36,611 bases of DNA from UBA660 sp046704245 (GTDB lineage: Bacteria > Bacillota_I > Bacilli_A > RF39 > UBA660), in the NCBI GenBank assembly GCA_046704245.1, contig JBJKSD010000002.1, forward strand, positions 1 through 36,611, in the 5' to 3' direction. The notes under the pieces are model-generated. The model saw only the letters and a list, made by a program, of their open reading frames with translations, had not been told where the DNA came from and did not search any database. Positions 1 to 7,296 of this stretch are shown here, in pieces. A program made the translations under genes and the position numbers. Positions within the stretch are counted from its first letter, which is position 1; each line of letters starts with the position of its first letter.

Positions 1-818
1 ATCATATCCCCTACTTGTAGTACTCCTAGATCTACTTTCTTAGCTCCAAACCATACTATCCCAATAGTCGTAATATTCATAGTAGCCATCATTAAAGGAT
101 GTAATAGCGCCATTAATCTATTTAAGAATAGATTAATCTTCATATAACTAGTATTAGCTTCATCAAACTTATTTTCTTGATAAGCTTCATTATTAAAAGC
201 TTTAATAACTCTTAACCCAGTTAAATGTTCACGAACTATCAAATTAAGTTTATCGATAGTCTTTTGTAAAATAGTAATCTTAGGCATCCCAATAATAAAT
301 AAAGTCATAACCATTAAAAGAATAAAACCAACATTAACTCCAATTATCCATGACATCGATGGACTTTTATCGATAGCTTTAAGATAACCTCCAATAGCCA
401 TAATCGGAGCTGCAATCATAATTCTAAGTAACATAAAAATAAACATTTGCATTTGGGTAATATCGTTAGTTGTTCTAGTAATTAAAGAAGCCGTACTAAA
501 TTTATTAAATTCAACTAATGAAAATTCTTCTACTTTACTAAATACTTTTCTTCTTACATTTTTTGCAAAAGAAGCAGCAATCCTAGAAGCTAATAAAGAT
601 ACCATAACCGTAGCAAAAGCTCCTATTAAGGCTATCAAAAGCATCTTTAAACCAGTATTTAATATATAACTTATATCTTGATTGACAATACCAATATCGA
701 TTATCTTTGACATATAATCAGGTAACGATAAATCAACCATAGTCTGAATGCCTACTAAGATAAAAGTAATTATTATTAACCACATAAAAGGTTTTAAGTA
801 TTTAAGTAATCTAAGCAT
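1..818 (-). CDS. ABC exporter, permease-ATPase fusion (N-terminal part only)
   Basis: Partial gene: 272 codons from the start are present and the rest, including the ATPase domain, runs off the left edge. It begins MLRLLKYLKPFMWLII and continues with hydrophobic helices separated by basic loops, including LPDYMSKIIDIGI and later FSTASLITRTTNDITQMQ, the pattern of the transmembrane domain of type IV (MdlB/YfiC-like) multidrug or lipid exporters. The SD is AAGGAGAAC just before ATG. A consensus promoter lies upstream (890-918). Such exporters usually work as heterodimers with a neighbouring half-transporter, which would be outside the window. The substrate cannot be inferred. The family call rests on the membrane domain alone because no Walker motif is visible here. 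Confidence 0.85.
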   Translation of the reverse strand, partial: MLRLLKYLKPFMWLIIITFILVGIQTMVDLSLPDYMSKIIDIGIVNQDISYILNTGLKMLLIALIGAFATVMVSLLASRIAASFAKNVRRKVFSKVEEFSLVEFNKFSTASLITRTTNDITQMQMFIFMLLRIMIAAPIMAIGGYLKAIDKSPSMSWIIGVNVGFILLMVMTLFIIGMPKITILQKTIDKLNLIVREHLTGLRVIKAFNNEAYQENKFDEANTSYMKINLFLNRLMALLHPLMMATMNITTIGIVWFGAKKVDLGVLQVGDM

Positions 819-889
819 ATAGTTCTCCTTCTACTAACAAAAAATAAAGGGCATAAATGCCACATAATATTATATTAAATCTATACCCC

Positions 890-918
890 ATTATATTACT
901 ACCAATCTATGATGTCAA
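890..918 (-). promoter_or_regulatory. Consensus SigA promoter of the ABC exporter
   Basis: On the minus strand TTGACA (913-918), a spacer of exactly 17 bases, and TATAAT (890-895): a perfect -35/-10 pair. Transcription would start near 883 and give a leader of about 65 bases containing a small GGCAT/ATGCC dyad at 850-861. Confidence 0.8.
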
Positions 919-942
919 TTTTAAACAATTGATTACTTTACT

Positions 943-978
943 CTATGATAAATATATAGTAAAATTATACTATCATAG
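943..978 (+). promoter_or_regulatory. Inverted repeat just upstream of the pilin gene
   Basis: CTATGATA (943-950) is the exact reverse complement of TATCATAG (971-978). A competing inner pair, ATAGTA (956-961) and TACTAT (968-973), overlaps the right arm. The element ends a few bases before the GGATGAT ribosome site of the gene at 992. It could be a repressor operator or an RNA hairpin acting on translation; the sequence alone does not decide. Confidence 0.4.
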
Positions 979-991
979 ATAGGATGATAAC

Positions 992-2296
992 ATGAATAAA
1001 AGAGGTTTTACTTTAATTGAATTGTTAGCCGTAATAGTAGTTCTAGGTATTGTATTAGTTATTGCTATACCTAGCATTAATAATATTATTGAAAATTCAA
1101 GGTTGGATGTCTTTAAAGAAAATGAAAACAAGTTAAAACAAAGTGCTATCGATTATTTTTCTAATCACTTTAGTGAATTACCTAAGAATATTAATGATAG
1201 TGTTTTTATGACTTTAACTGAATTAAAAGATGAACATTTAATAACTGATATATATGATCCTAAAGATAATAGTGTATGTGATATTACTGAATCAGGGGTT
1301 ACCGTTACTAAGACAGGGACTTATACTTATAGTTATGATCCTTATTTAAAATGTACCAATTATAATAGTGATACTATCCATACTATAAGTAATATTGCCC
1401 ATACATATGATGCTGGTACTGGTAAATATACTATTACAGTAGATGTTAATTTAGATGTTGAATTACTTACTAGTTTAGTTACAGGTAGTTATTCAGTAGG
1501 CTTTATTGCTCCTACCTTAATGGATTATACTACATGGAATGTTGGCACTTCTGGTAGTCAAGGTCAATTTTTAATAAATGGTTTAACAACTGAAAATCAA
1601 ATTATTTTGCATACTAATCCATGGGGAGTTAATGATGTCGTATGGGCATCACTTACTAATGATGCTACAAGTGATCCGGATGGTGGTTTTGGTTATTATA
1701 ATATTCCAATTGATAATACTAAAACATATCGTCTAACAGTATGGATGCGTAGAGAGGATGTTGGTGATGGTAGAACCTATTTTGGTACACAAAGTAATAC
1801 TGTAGCTAATCTTTCTGATGGAAGTACTAATAATAATCCTTATTTTATTAACCATTTAGTTTCTGGCATACCCCAAATTGAAAATAACTGGTTATTATAT
1901 GTAGCATATATTCATCCATATAATTATGCTTTAACTACTTCCGATCCTACTAATGGGGTATATGATGGAACGACTAAAGCTAGATTGGTAGGTGCTACTG
2001 ATTTTAAATGGACTAGTACAGCTAAAGCTGGAGGTCATCGGGCTTTTTTATATTATTCGACAACTACTACTGAAAAACAATATTGGATTCGACGTCGTTT
2101 TGAATTAGTAGATTGTAACGAACCAAGTATCGATAATCTATTAGATGGTGATGAAAATATAAATGTCAATGATTATACTGATGTCTCCTCTACTAATCAA
2201 GCTATATTTATCGTAGATAATCCCGGTACTTATAATTTTATTCTAACTAAAAGAAGTGGTAAAACTTATCAGTTTACTTATACAATTCCTCAATAA
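992..2296 (+). CDS. Prepilin-like protein with a large tail-fibre-like C-terminal domain
   Basis: 434 residues. The N-terminus has a short ComGC-like class III prepilin leader, MNKRG before FTLIELLAVIVVLGIVLVIAIP, with Glu at mature position 5, so it should be cut and N-methylated by a prepilin peptidase and then assembled or membrane-anchored. The body is far longer than a normal minor pilin (about 100-170 residues). Residues of roughly 160-385 look like a carbohydrate-binding/jelly-roll domain known from phage tail and adhesin proteins: paired Trp/Tyr-rich strands and the segments HRAFLYYSTTT, YWIRRRFELVDCNEPSI. The last 40 residues resemble a small Ig-like strand domain. It is the only plus-strand gene here and ends in a terminator shared with the convergent methylase gene. 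Adhesion or ligand binding is inferred, not shown. Confidence 0.75.
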   Translation: MNKRGFTLIELLAVIVVLGIVLVIAIPSINNIIENSRLDVFKENENKLKQSAIDYFSNHFSELPKNINDSVFMTLTELKDEHLITDIYDPKDNSVCDITESGVTVTKTGTYTYSYDPYLKCTNYNSDTIHTISNIAHTYDAGTGKYTITVDVNLDVELLTSLVTGSYSVGFIAPTLMDYTTWNVGTSGSQGQFLINGLTTENQIILHTNPWGVNDVVWASLTNDATSDPDGGFGYYNIPIDNTKTYRLTVWMRREDVGDGRTYFGTQSNTVANLSDGSTNNNPYFINHLVSGIPQIENNWLLYVAYIHPYNYALTTSDPTNGVYDGTTKARLVGATDFKWTSTAKAGGHRAFLYYSTTTTEKQYWIRRRFELVDCNEPSIDNLLDGDENINVNDYTDVSSTNQAIFIVDNPGTYNFILTKRSGKTYQFTYTIPQ

Positions 2297-2318
2297 AAAA
2301 GAAGCTTTAGCTTCTTTT
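2297..2318. terminator. Bidirectional terminator between convergent genes
   Basis: Stem GAAGC (2301-2305) / GCTTC (2310-2314) flanked by four A and four T on each side, loop TTTA. It works in both directions: it follows the pilin gene stop by one base, and the stop codon of the opposing methylase gene (2307-2309) lies in the loop. Confidence 0.85.
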
Positions 2319-3098
2319 ATTTTTAGCTTCATATAAGATAATAGAGGTAGCCACACCAACATTTAATGATTTCATTTCACCAACCATTGGAATAAATATT
2401 CTTTCGTGTTGATAATTATACCAATTTTTATTAATACCAAATCGTTCACTACCCATGACAATAGCAATATGACCATCATAATTAACTTTTGAATATGCTT
2501 GACCCTCTTCAGGTTCTCCTAATAGTATTCGATAATTATTAGCTAATAAAAATTTATTAGCTGTTTCATAATCAGTATTAATAAATGGCATAGTTAGACA
2601 CATTCCCCTACTACTAGCTATCGTTTTCGGATTATAAATACTTGTTTTTAAATCAACATTAATTATTAAATCAATTCCTACAGCATCTGCTGTTCGATAG
2701 ATTGTACCAACATTACCTGGTATTTCTAAACCATCTAATACTAAAATAAAGGGATATTTATTAGGATCAATATTATCTAAAGATAATTTATCTAATTTAA
2801 TAACGGCTATCATACCGGCACTATTATCTTTTTCCGAAATAGTATCATATGTCTTAACTGATACTTCATAACTTTCATTACTTGTTTGTAAATATTGATC
2901 TCTAATTTCCTTAGCATCTTCTGAATAGATTCTGTCATTACAAAAGATAAATTGTAAGACCTTAAATTTATATTTATCAATTAATGCTAACATCGATAGA
3001 TCTTCAATTATCATTACTTCTCTATTATTCTTTTTCTTACTATTTTTTATTTCTTTTATTACTGGATGTTTAATACCAATAGCTTGATACTCTTTCAT
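2307..3098 (-). CDS. SpoU/TrmH-family RNA 2'-O-ribose methyltransferase
   Basis: 263 residues. SPOUT-class enzyme that transfers a methyl group from S-adenosylmethionine to a ribose 2'-OH in rRNA or tRNA. The three SpoU motifs are present in order: motif 1 LEIPGNVGTIYRTADA (about 125-139, with the catalytic Asn and Arg), motif 2 IVMGSERFG (213-221), motif 3 IPMVGEMKSLNVGVATS (236-252), which builds the trefoil-knot cofactor site. The N-terminal 90 residues form the usual substrate-binding domain. It is the last gene of the thyA-folA operon, 8 bases after folA, with GGTGA before its ATG. Its last codons and stop are inside the shared terminator hairpin. Which RNA base is modified cannot be told from sequence. 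Confidence 0.88.
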   Translation of the reverse strand: MKEYQAIGIKHPVIKEIKNSKKKNNREVMIIEDLSMLALIDKYKFKVLQFIFCNDRIYSEDAKEIRDQYLQTSNESYEVSVKTYDTISEKDNSAGMIAVIKLDKLSLDNIDPNKYPFILVLDGLEIPGNVGTIYRTADAVGIDLIINVDLKTSIYNPKTIASSRGMCLTMPFINTDYETANKFLLANNYRILLGEPEEGQAYSKVNYDGHIAIVMGSERFGINKNWYNYQHERIFIPMVGEMKSLNVGVATSIILYEAKNKRS

Positions 3099-3106
3099 AT
3101 TATCAC

Positions 3107-3607
3107 CTAAATTCTTCTTGTTCTATTATTTCGATATTTAGTATACTGATATACTAATCCTTTATGTTGATGATTTTCTGATTGTTCTACTAATTCCCAA
3201 TTTGATAAAGTATCTAAATTAGGAAAGTATTTATCCTTAGGTACTATTGTATTAACTTTAGTAACTAGGGCTGTATCGGCATAATTTAATAATTGTTGAT
3301 ATATTGCTTCACCACCAATAATATAAGCTTCATCAGAGCTTCTTTTTAAATATAAAAATAATTGATTAAGTGAATGACATACCATTAAATTAGTTTGGCT
3401 TGCTAAATCTTGTCTAGTTAAAACAATATTTAATCTATCATTTAATGGTTTACCATTTGGTAAACTCTCTAAAGTCTTTCTTCCCATAATAACTATACGA
3501 CCCTTAGTTTCTTCTTTAAAATGTTTCATATCATCAGGAATCCAAAACAATAATTTATTATCTAAACCTATGCCCCATTCTTTATCGACTGCTACAATTA
3601 ATTTCAT
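3107..3607 (-). CDS. folA: Dihydrofolate reductase
   Basis: 166 residues; reduces dihydrofolate to tetrahydrofolate with NADPH, regenerating the cofactor oxidised by thymidylate synthase. Seen: N-terminal MKLIVAVDKEWGIGLDNKL, then WIPDDMKHFKEET with the substrate-binding Asp, the nucleotide loop VIMGRKTLESLP, and AYIIGGEAIYQQLL near residue 105-118. I chose the ATG at 3607, which lies one base after the thyA stop (TAATATG), rather than an in-frame GTG nine bases earlier, because MKLIVAVD is the normal DHFR start. The pairing with thyA is classical and implies coupled translation. Ends in TAG. Confidence 0.95.
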   Translation of the reverse strand: MKLIVAVDKEWGIGLDNKLLFWIPDDMKHFKEETKGRIVIMGRKTLESLPNGKPLNDRLNIVLTRQDLASQTNLMVCHSLNQLFLYLKRSSDEAYIIGGEAIYQQLLNYADTALVTKVNTIVPKDKYFPNLDTLSNWELVEQSENHQHKGLVYQYTKYRNNRTRRI

Positions 3608-3608
3608 A

Positions 3609-4730
3609 TTATACACTTACTTTCCCAGTAATAGCAGGATGATATCTATATTCTTTTACTTTTACTTTGTTGATATTAAAGCCATTAATATTTCCAACAT
3701 GAGGATCTAACCATAAAGTAGGCATTGCATATGGTTCTCTAGATAATTGTAATTGGACTTGTTCAACATGGTCAGCATATATATGAGCATCACCTAATAC
3801 ATGAATATATTCTTTAGCTTTTAATCCAGTAACTTGAGCTATCATATGAGTAAGAGCAGCATAAGAAGCTATATTAAATGGAACTCCTAAAAACATATCA
3901 CAACTACGTTGATACATAGTACAAGATAATTCTCCATTTTTTACATTAAATTGAAAGAAGGCATGGCAAGCTGGTAAGGCTTGAAATTTAACTTCTTGTG
4001 GATTATAAGCAATTACTAACATTCTTCGATCGTTAGGATTATGCTTTAATTTATATATAACTTCACTTAATTGATCAACACCTTGGGAACCAATATCAGG
4101 TAGATTATATTTACTACACATTGAATTAAAATCTTTTCTAAATTCTTCATCGGTAGTTAAAAGAGCTTGAACAGCACTCTTAAAGGGATCATGACCTCCG
4201 AAATTACGCCATTGGGCTCCGTATACTGGACCTAAATCACCATATTTTTTAGCAAATTCTTCATCATCTTTTATTCTTTGAATAAATTCTTCTATCGAAA
4301 TAGGATTGCTTTCATATTCTTTGGTTGCTTGATATTTTTGATATGGCCATTCATTCCATATACCTACTCCTTTTTGAACTAATGGTCTAATATTAGTTTC
4401 ACCATTAATAAACCAAAATAATTCTTCAAATATTCCTCTAGTAAATACTCTTTTTGTCGTTAATAAAGGAAACCCTTGTTGTAAATCAAATCTCATCGTA
4501 TCTCCAAAAATTTTATAAGTACCTGTACCTGTTCTATCACTTGATAAATTACCTAAGACATTACGCAAATTATTATGACCTACCATCAATAATTCTTCAT
4601 AAGCGTCATCGGTAGATAATTTCTCTCCCCTATAGGCTTCGGCAATATGCTCATATTCTGGTTTAACATTTTCAATTATAATACGTTTTAAGATCCGTAA
4701 ATATTCTATTTCCGATTTATTTTCGGCCAT
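3609..4730 (-). CDS. thyA: Thymidylate synthase
   Basis: 373 residues; methylates dUMP to dTMP using methylene-tetrahydrofolate. The catalytic cysteine is in LPACHAFFQF, followed by MYQRSCDMFLGVPFNIASYA, the dUMP phosphate-binding segment, and HVLGDAHIYADH. RTGTGTYKIFGDTMRFDL is the conserved N-terminal loop. It is about 100 residues longer than the E. coli enzyme: an N-terminal helical extension of about 60 residues and an insert (about 125-230) of the kind seen in Lactobacillus casei TS. The start at 4730 is preceded by GGGAGG at proper spacing; upstream in-frame codons are not. First gene of the thyA-folA-methylase operon; a TATAAT at good distance lies just upstream. Confidence 0.96.
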   Translation of the reverse strand: MAENKSEIEYLRILKRIIIENVKPEYEHIAEAYRGEKLSTDDAYEELLMVGHNNLRNVLGNLSSDRTGTGTYKIFGDTMRFDLQQGFPLLTTKRVFTRGIFEELFWFINGETNIRPLVQKGVGIWNEWPYQKYQATKEYESNPISIEEFIQRIKDDEEFAKKYGDLGPVYGAQWRNFGGHDPFKSAVQALLTTDEEFRKDFNSMCSKYNLPDIGSQGVDQLSEVIYKLKHNPNDRRMLVIAYNPQEVKFQALPACHAFFQFNVKNGELSCTMYQRSCDMFLGVPFNIASYAALTHMIAQVTGLKAKEYIHVLGDAHIYADHVEQVQLQLSREPYAMPTLWLDPHVGNINGFNINKVKVKEYRYHPAITGKVSV

Positions 4731-4784
4731 TCTTTCTACCTCCCTATTACCATTATTATACAAAATATTCTAATTCCTGTATAT

Positions 4785-4812
4785 GAAAAAAGATAAAATA
4801 TATTTATCCTTT
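4785..4812 (-). terminator. Weak terminator after the PHP gene
   Basis: On the minus strand a 6-bp AT stem (GATAAA 4792-4797 / TTTATC 4803-4808) followed by a run of T. It overlaps the stop codon of the PHP gene. The low stem stability keeps this tentative. Confidence 0.45.
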
Positions 4813-5685
4813 CTTCATCTTGATTTTTTGATATTTCCATTCCTTAATTAATTTATTATCTATCACTTCTTCATTTGCTTTTCCTATTGGTCTTAATATA
4901 TTATGTGAATCACTACCACCAGATTTATATAATCTATTTTTATGACAGTATGCTTCTAACTGTCTACTTTGTTCTTCACTAATAGCTGGATGATAACATT
5001 CAATACCATCAATATAACCAGTTTTTATTAATTCTTCAATTAATTGATCTGGATTATCTACATTATATACTCCATATGGATGAGCTAAGAAAGTTTTACC
5101 ACCAGCTTCCCATATTCTATCAGCAGCTTCCATTAATGATAATCCAGTATCTTGTTCAGCAATATAAAATACATCTTCTTTATTACATATATGATTACGA
5201 TAAAAATCATTATCTGATAATATATTTAATTGTTCTAATATCTTTTTATTATCCTCATATTGGATTAATTCATAATACATAGTATTAGCAGCCCAATCAT
5301 TTATAGTTAATTTAAGATTAGGATTAAACTTTAAGCCAAGTTCCGTACATATAACTTTTAACCTATCTAGCTGCTTTAATTGAGCTATATACTTTTGTTT
5401 AGACCATTCTAAAATAAATGGTTTAATAGCTTCAGTATCAATATCATAACCTAATATTTCAATTGGTATACCATTATATATAACCTTTAACTCTATACCG
5501 GGAATAATTATTCCTAAATAATAATCAGCTATATTTAATTTTGTTAATTGTTCATAAGCTTCGATTGTATCATGGTCAGTAATTGAAATATAATCTAACC
5601 CAATAGATTCTGCCATTGTTAATACTTCTTTAATATCATAACTACCATCGCCAGAATAATTAGTATGAATATGTAAATCAATCAT
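4804..5685 (-). CDS. PHP-domain phosphoesterase
   Basis: 293 residues, polymerase-and-histidinol-phosphatase fold, a metal-dependent phosphoester hydrolase. Metal ligands are readable: DLHIHTNYSGDG (H5, H7), ITDHDTIEAY (D37-H38-D39), IPGIELKV (E65), FLAHPYG, and GGSDSHN near the C-terminus. Residues 110-180 form an insertion typical of the YciV/TrpH-type proteins, which hydrolyse 3',5'-bisphosphonucleotides or trim short RNA 5' ends. That family role is the likely one, but the substrate is not determined. Preceded by GTGGG before ATG and several TATAAT-like boxes; probably transcribed alone. Confidence 0.88.
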   Translation of the reverse strand: MIDLHIHTNYSGDGSYDIKEVLTMAESIGLDYISITDHDTIEAYEQLTKLNIADYYLGIIIPGIELKVIYNGIPIEILGYDIDTEAIKPFILEWSKQKYIAQLKQLDRLKVICTELGLKFNPNLKLTINDWAANTMYYELIQYEDNKKILEQLNILSDNDFYRNHICNKEDVFYIAEQDTGLSLMEAADRIWEAGGKTFLAHPYGVYNVDNPDQLIEELIKTGYIDGIECYHPAISEEQSRQLEAYCHKNRLYKSGGSDSHNILRPIGKANEEVIDNKLIKEWKYQKIKMKKG

Positions 5686-5729
5686 AAACCCACCTACTAC
5701 TACAAAAATATTATATTATATTTTATAGA

Positions 5730-6365
5730 TTATCTATGTAATATATATTGCCCCTTCAACTTATCCATATATTCTTCCACCGATCCTGGATGCCCTTCTT
5801 TTCTAAGCTTATTTAAAGTAGCTTTATTACATGACATAAGATAAAATAAATTATACTCCTTAACCTTAATGGAACCATTTAGACGTTTTAATCCCTCTTT
5901 AATGCCATCAACAATCATATGTTCACACACTTCATATTCACGAACTTGATCTGGGATTTTATGCTCAAGTACAATAGCAACTAACATTTTTTGATGAGGG
6001 GCAGCGGTTATTAATACTTGATATGCAGAAGCACATAATAAATTTTCTAAAGCGGTAAAAGATGAAGGGACTTCTGTAACATGATATAGTGAGTTTATTG
6101 CAGCATGAAATTCACCGTTTGAATATTTTTCGGTTCTTTTACTTCTTTCATTATATTTTATCTGATTAACTAGAAGTTGTAAGGCCATATCAATATTTTT
6201 TCCTCTTTTATTAGCAAGTATAGATATACTGCTACACAAAGATACACCTTTATAACTATCATTCTGAAATACTGAGGCATAGCATCCACTTGCCGTCCAG
6301 TCAATCCAAATTGTATGACCTTCTCTTACAACATCTTCTAACTTTTTATAACCTAATCTATTCAT
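5730..6365 (-). CDS. Unknown protein, two copies of an approximately 65-residue module
   Basis: 211 residues; I do not recognise a named family. No signal peptide or membrane segment. Visible structure: an N-terminal segment GYKKLEDVVREGHTIWI (5-21) and, later, SFTALENLLCASAYQVLI (102-119), each followed by short hydrophobic strands and then an amphipathic helix (KNIDMALQLLVNQIK 56-70; MIVDGIKEGLKRLN 150-163). The same pattern occurs twice in the protein encoded just upstream, so each appears to be a tandem duplication of one alpha-beta-beta-beta-alpha-like module. The C-terminus (165-211) is basic. It starts three bases after its neighbour's stop, so the two are one operon. Function unknown; partner proteins or nucleic-acid binding are guesses. 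Confidence 0.7.
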   Translation of the reverse strand: MNRLGYKKLEDVVREGHTIWIDWTASGCYASVFQNDSYKGVSLCSSISILANKRGKNIDMALQLLVNQIKYNERSKRTEKYSNGEFHAAINSLYHVTEVPSSFTALENLLCASAYQVLITAAPHQKMLVAIVLEHKIPDQVREYEVCEHMIVDGIKEGLKRLNGSIKVKEYNLFYLMSCNKATLNKLRKEGHPGSVEEYMDKLKGQYILHR

Positions 6366-6368
6366 ACA

Positions 6369-6989
6369 TTAATTTCCCTTTCTATCATCAATAAAAAAGC
6401 TTCTTAATAATTCTTTTACTTTTAAAGATTCTTGTTCTCTCTTTTCAGTTATGCCGTCATAATATTTATGCTCTTCTACTGCTTTTAAAGTTTCTTCATA
6501 TCCTTGAAATAATGGTTTGCCGTTAGTATCAAATTCTTTAAAAGCAAAATCTAAATATATTAATGCTTCATCAACTGTATTTCTTATAATTGAATGAAAT
6601 GGTTTTATATATCTATTTGTCCATGCGTAAGCAATAGTAGAAATTACTCTAGGTAAAGATGATGTTGATATAAATAATAAGCATCCTTTATCAATTAATT
6701 GTTCTAAATTTTTAAATGTAACTTGTTCTGATACTTTTAATAAATCTTGTGTATCAGTAACACCGTCTGGTTTAACTCTATCTTTATTTAATTTATTTAA
6801 AATTTCATTTAAAATAAACCAAATATTATTCTTATCAGAAGAAGGATCAAATTCTATTATTTCATCTTTATCACCTTTTGAAATAAGAGCTATACGTGTA
6901 TTTTGAGTTTTTATTTGAACAGTTGTTATTGAAAAAACATATCCTTCTCGTAGGGCACTTTCTAAATCTTTAAAATATAAATTATCCAT
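6369..6989 (-). CDS. Unknown protein, paralogous modules to the downstream gene
   Basis: 206 residues, soluble, not recognised. Two internal repeats: YFKDLESALREGYVFSI (5-21) with helix NNIWFILNEILNKLNK (54-69), and TFKNLEQLIDKGCLLFIS (91-108) with helix TVDEALIYLDFAFKEF (138-153). They share the pattern [YF]-x-x-LE-x(5)-G followed by beta-like residues. The C-terminal 40 residues are charged and probably helical. The start at 6989 is chosen because AAGGAG precedes it by seven bases; the TTG two codons earlier has no SD. A TGATATAAT extended -10 lies at 7017-7025. First gene of the two-gene operon. Confidence 0.7.
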   Translation of the reverse strand: MDNLYFKDLESALREGYVFSITTVQIKTQNTRIALISKGDKDEIIEFDPSSDKNNIWFILNEILNKLNKDRVKPDGVTDTQDLLKVSEQVTFKNLEQLIDKGCLLFISTSSLPRVISTIAYAWTNRYIKPFHSIIRNTVDEALIYLDFAFKEFDTNGKPLFQGYEETLKAVEEHKYYDGITEKREQESLKVKELLRSFFIDDRKGN

Positions 6990-7016
6990 AATCAAACTCC
7001 TTCTACTTATAAAAAT

Positions 7017-7025
7017 ATTATATCA
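7017..7025 (-). promoter_or_regulatory. Extended -10 promoter (TGATATAAT)
   Basis: Minus-strand TGATATAAT, 28 bases before the start of the 206-residue gene, giving a leader of about 20 bases with the SD in it. The same nine bases precede five other transcription units in this window. Confidence 0.6.
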
Positions 7026-7038
7026 TATTTAAGAACAC

Positions 7039-7062
7039 AAAAAGATTGCTTAGCAATCTTTT
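7039..7062 (-). terminator. Terminator after the 57-residue gene
   Basis: Nine-bp stem AAAGATTGC (7041-7049) / GCAATCTTT (7053-7061), followed on the minus strand by five T. The stop codon of the gene (7061-7063) is at the foot of the stem. Confidence 0.85.
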
Positions 7063-7234
7063 ATTTTTCCATAGTACCTAAAGTTTTTTGGGGTACTTTC
7101 TTAACTTCTTCAGTTGTATCTCTATGATATTTATCATTAAAAGCTATAGGATTAAATCCAGCTTTGATAATATATACCTTTACAGTCTCCTCAGGTAATG
7201 GTGTAAAACAATATTCAAAATATTTATCATCCAT
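7061..7234 (-). CDS. Small protein of unknown function, 57 residues
   Basis: MDDKYFEYCFTPLPEE... ends KVPQKTLGTMEK; charged, no membrane segment, one Cys. No family recognised. I support it as a real gene because it has a near-consensus promoter (7268-7296), an SD of GAAGGA nine bases before ATG, and an efficient terminator right at its stop, so it is a complete single-gene transcription unit. A GTG six codons upstream overlaps the SD and is unlikely to be the start. Codon and base use look like those of its neighbours. Confidence 0.65.
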   Translation of the reverse strand: MDDKYFEYCFTPLPEETVKVYIIKAGFNPIAFNDKYHRDTTEEVKKVPQKTLGTMEK

Positions 7235-7267
7235 ACTACTACTTCCTTCCACACAAGAATAAAATTT

Positions 7268-7296
7268 ATTCTAACATTAATGGAGATAATTGTCAA
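7268..7296 (-). promoter_or_regulatory. Near-consensus SigA promoter of the 57-residue gene
   Basis: TTGACA (7291-7296), 17-base spacer, TAGAAT (7268-7273) on the minus strand. It begins one base below the stop of the helicase gene, so it serves only the small gene. Confidence 0.75.

Noticed and set aside
5076..5282. Plus-strand frame opposite the PHP gene, and similar short frames at 10462, 14016, 17503, 19540, 25359, 33746, 34329, 35034 and 35295
   Set aside because: All lie antisense inside well-supported genes, lack ribosome sites and show no recognisable protein features.
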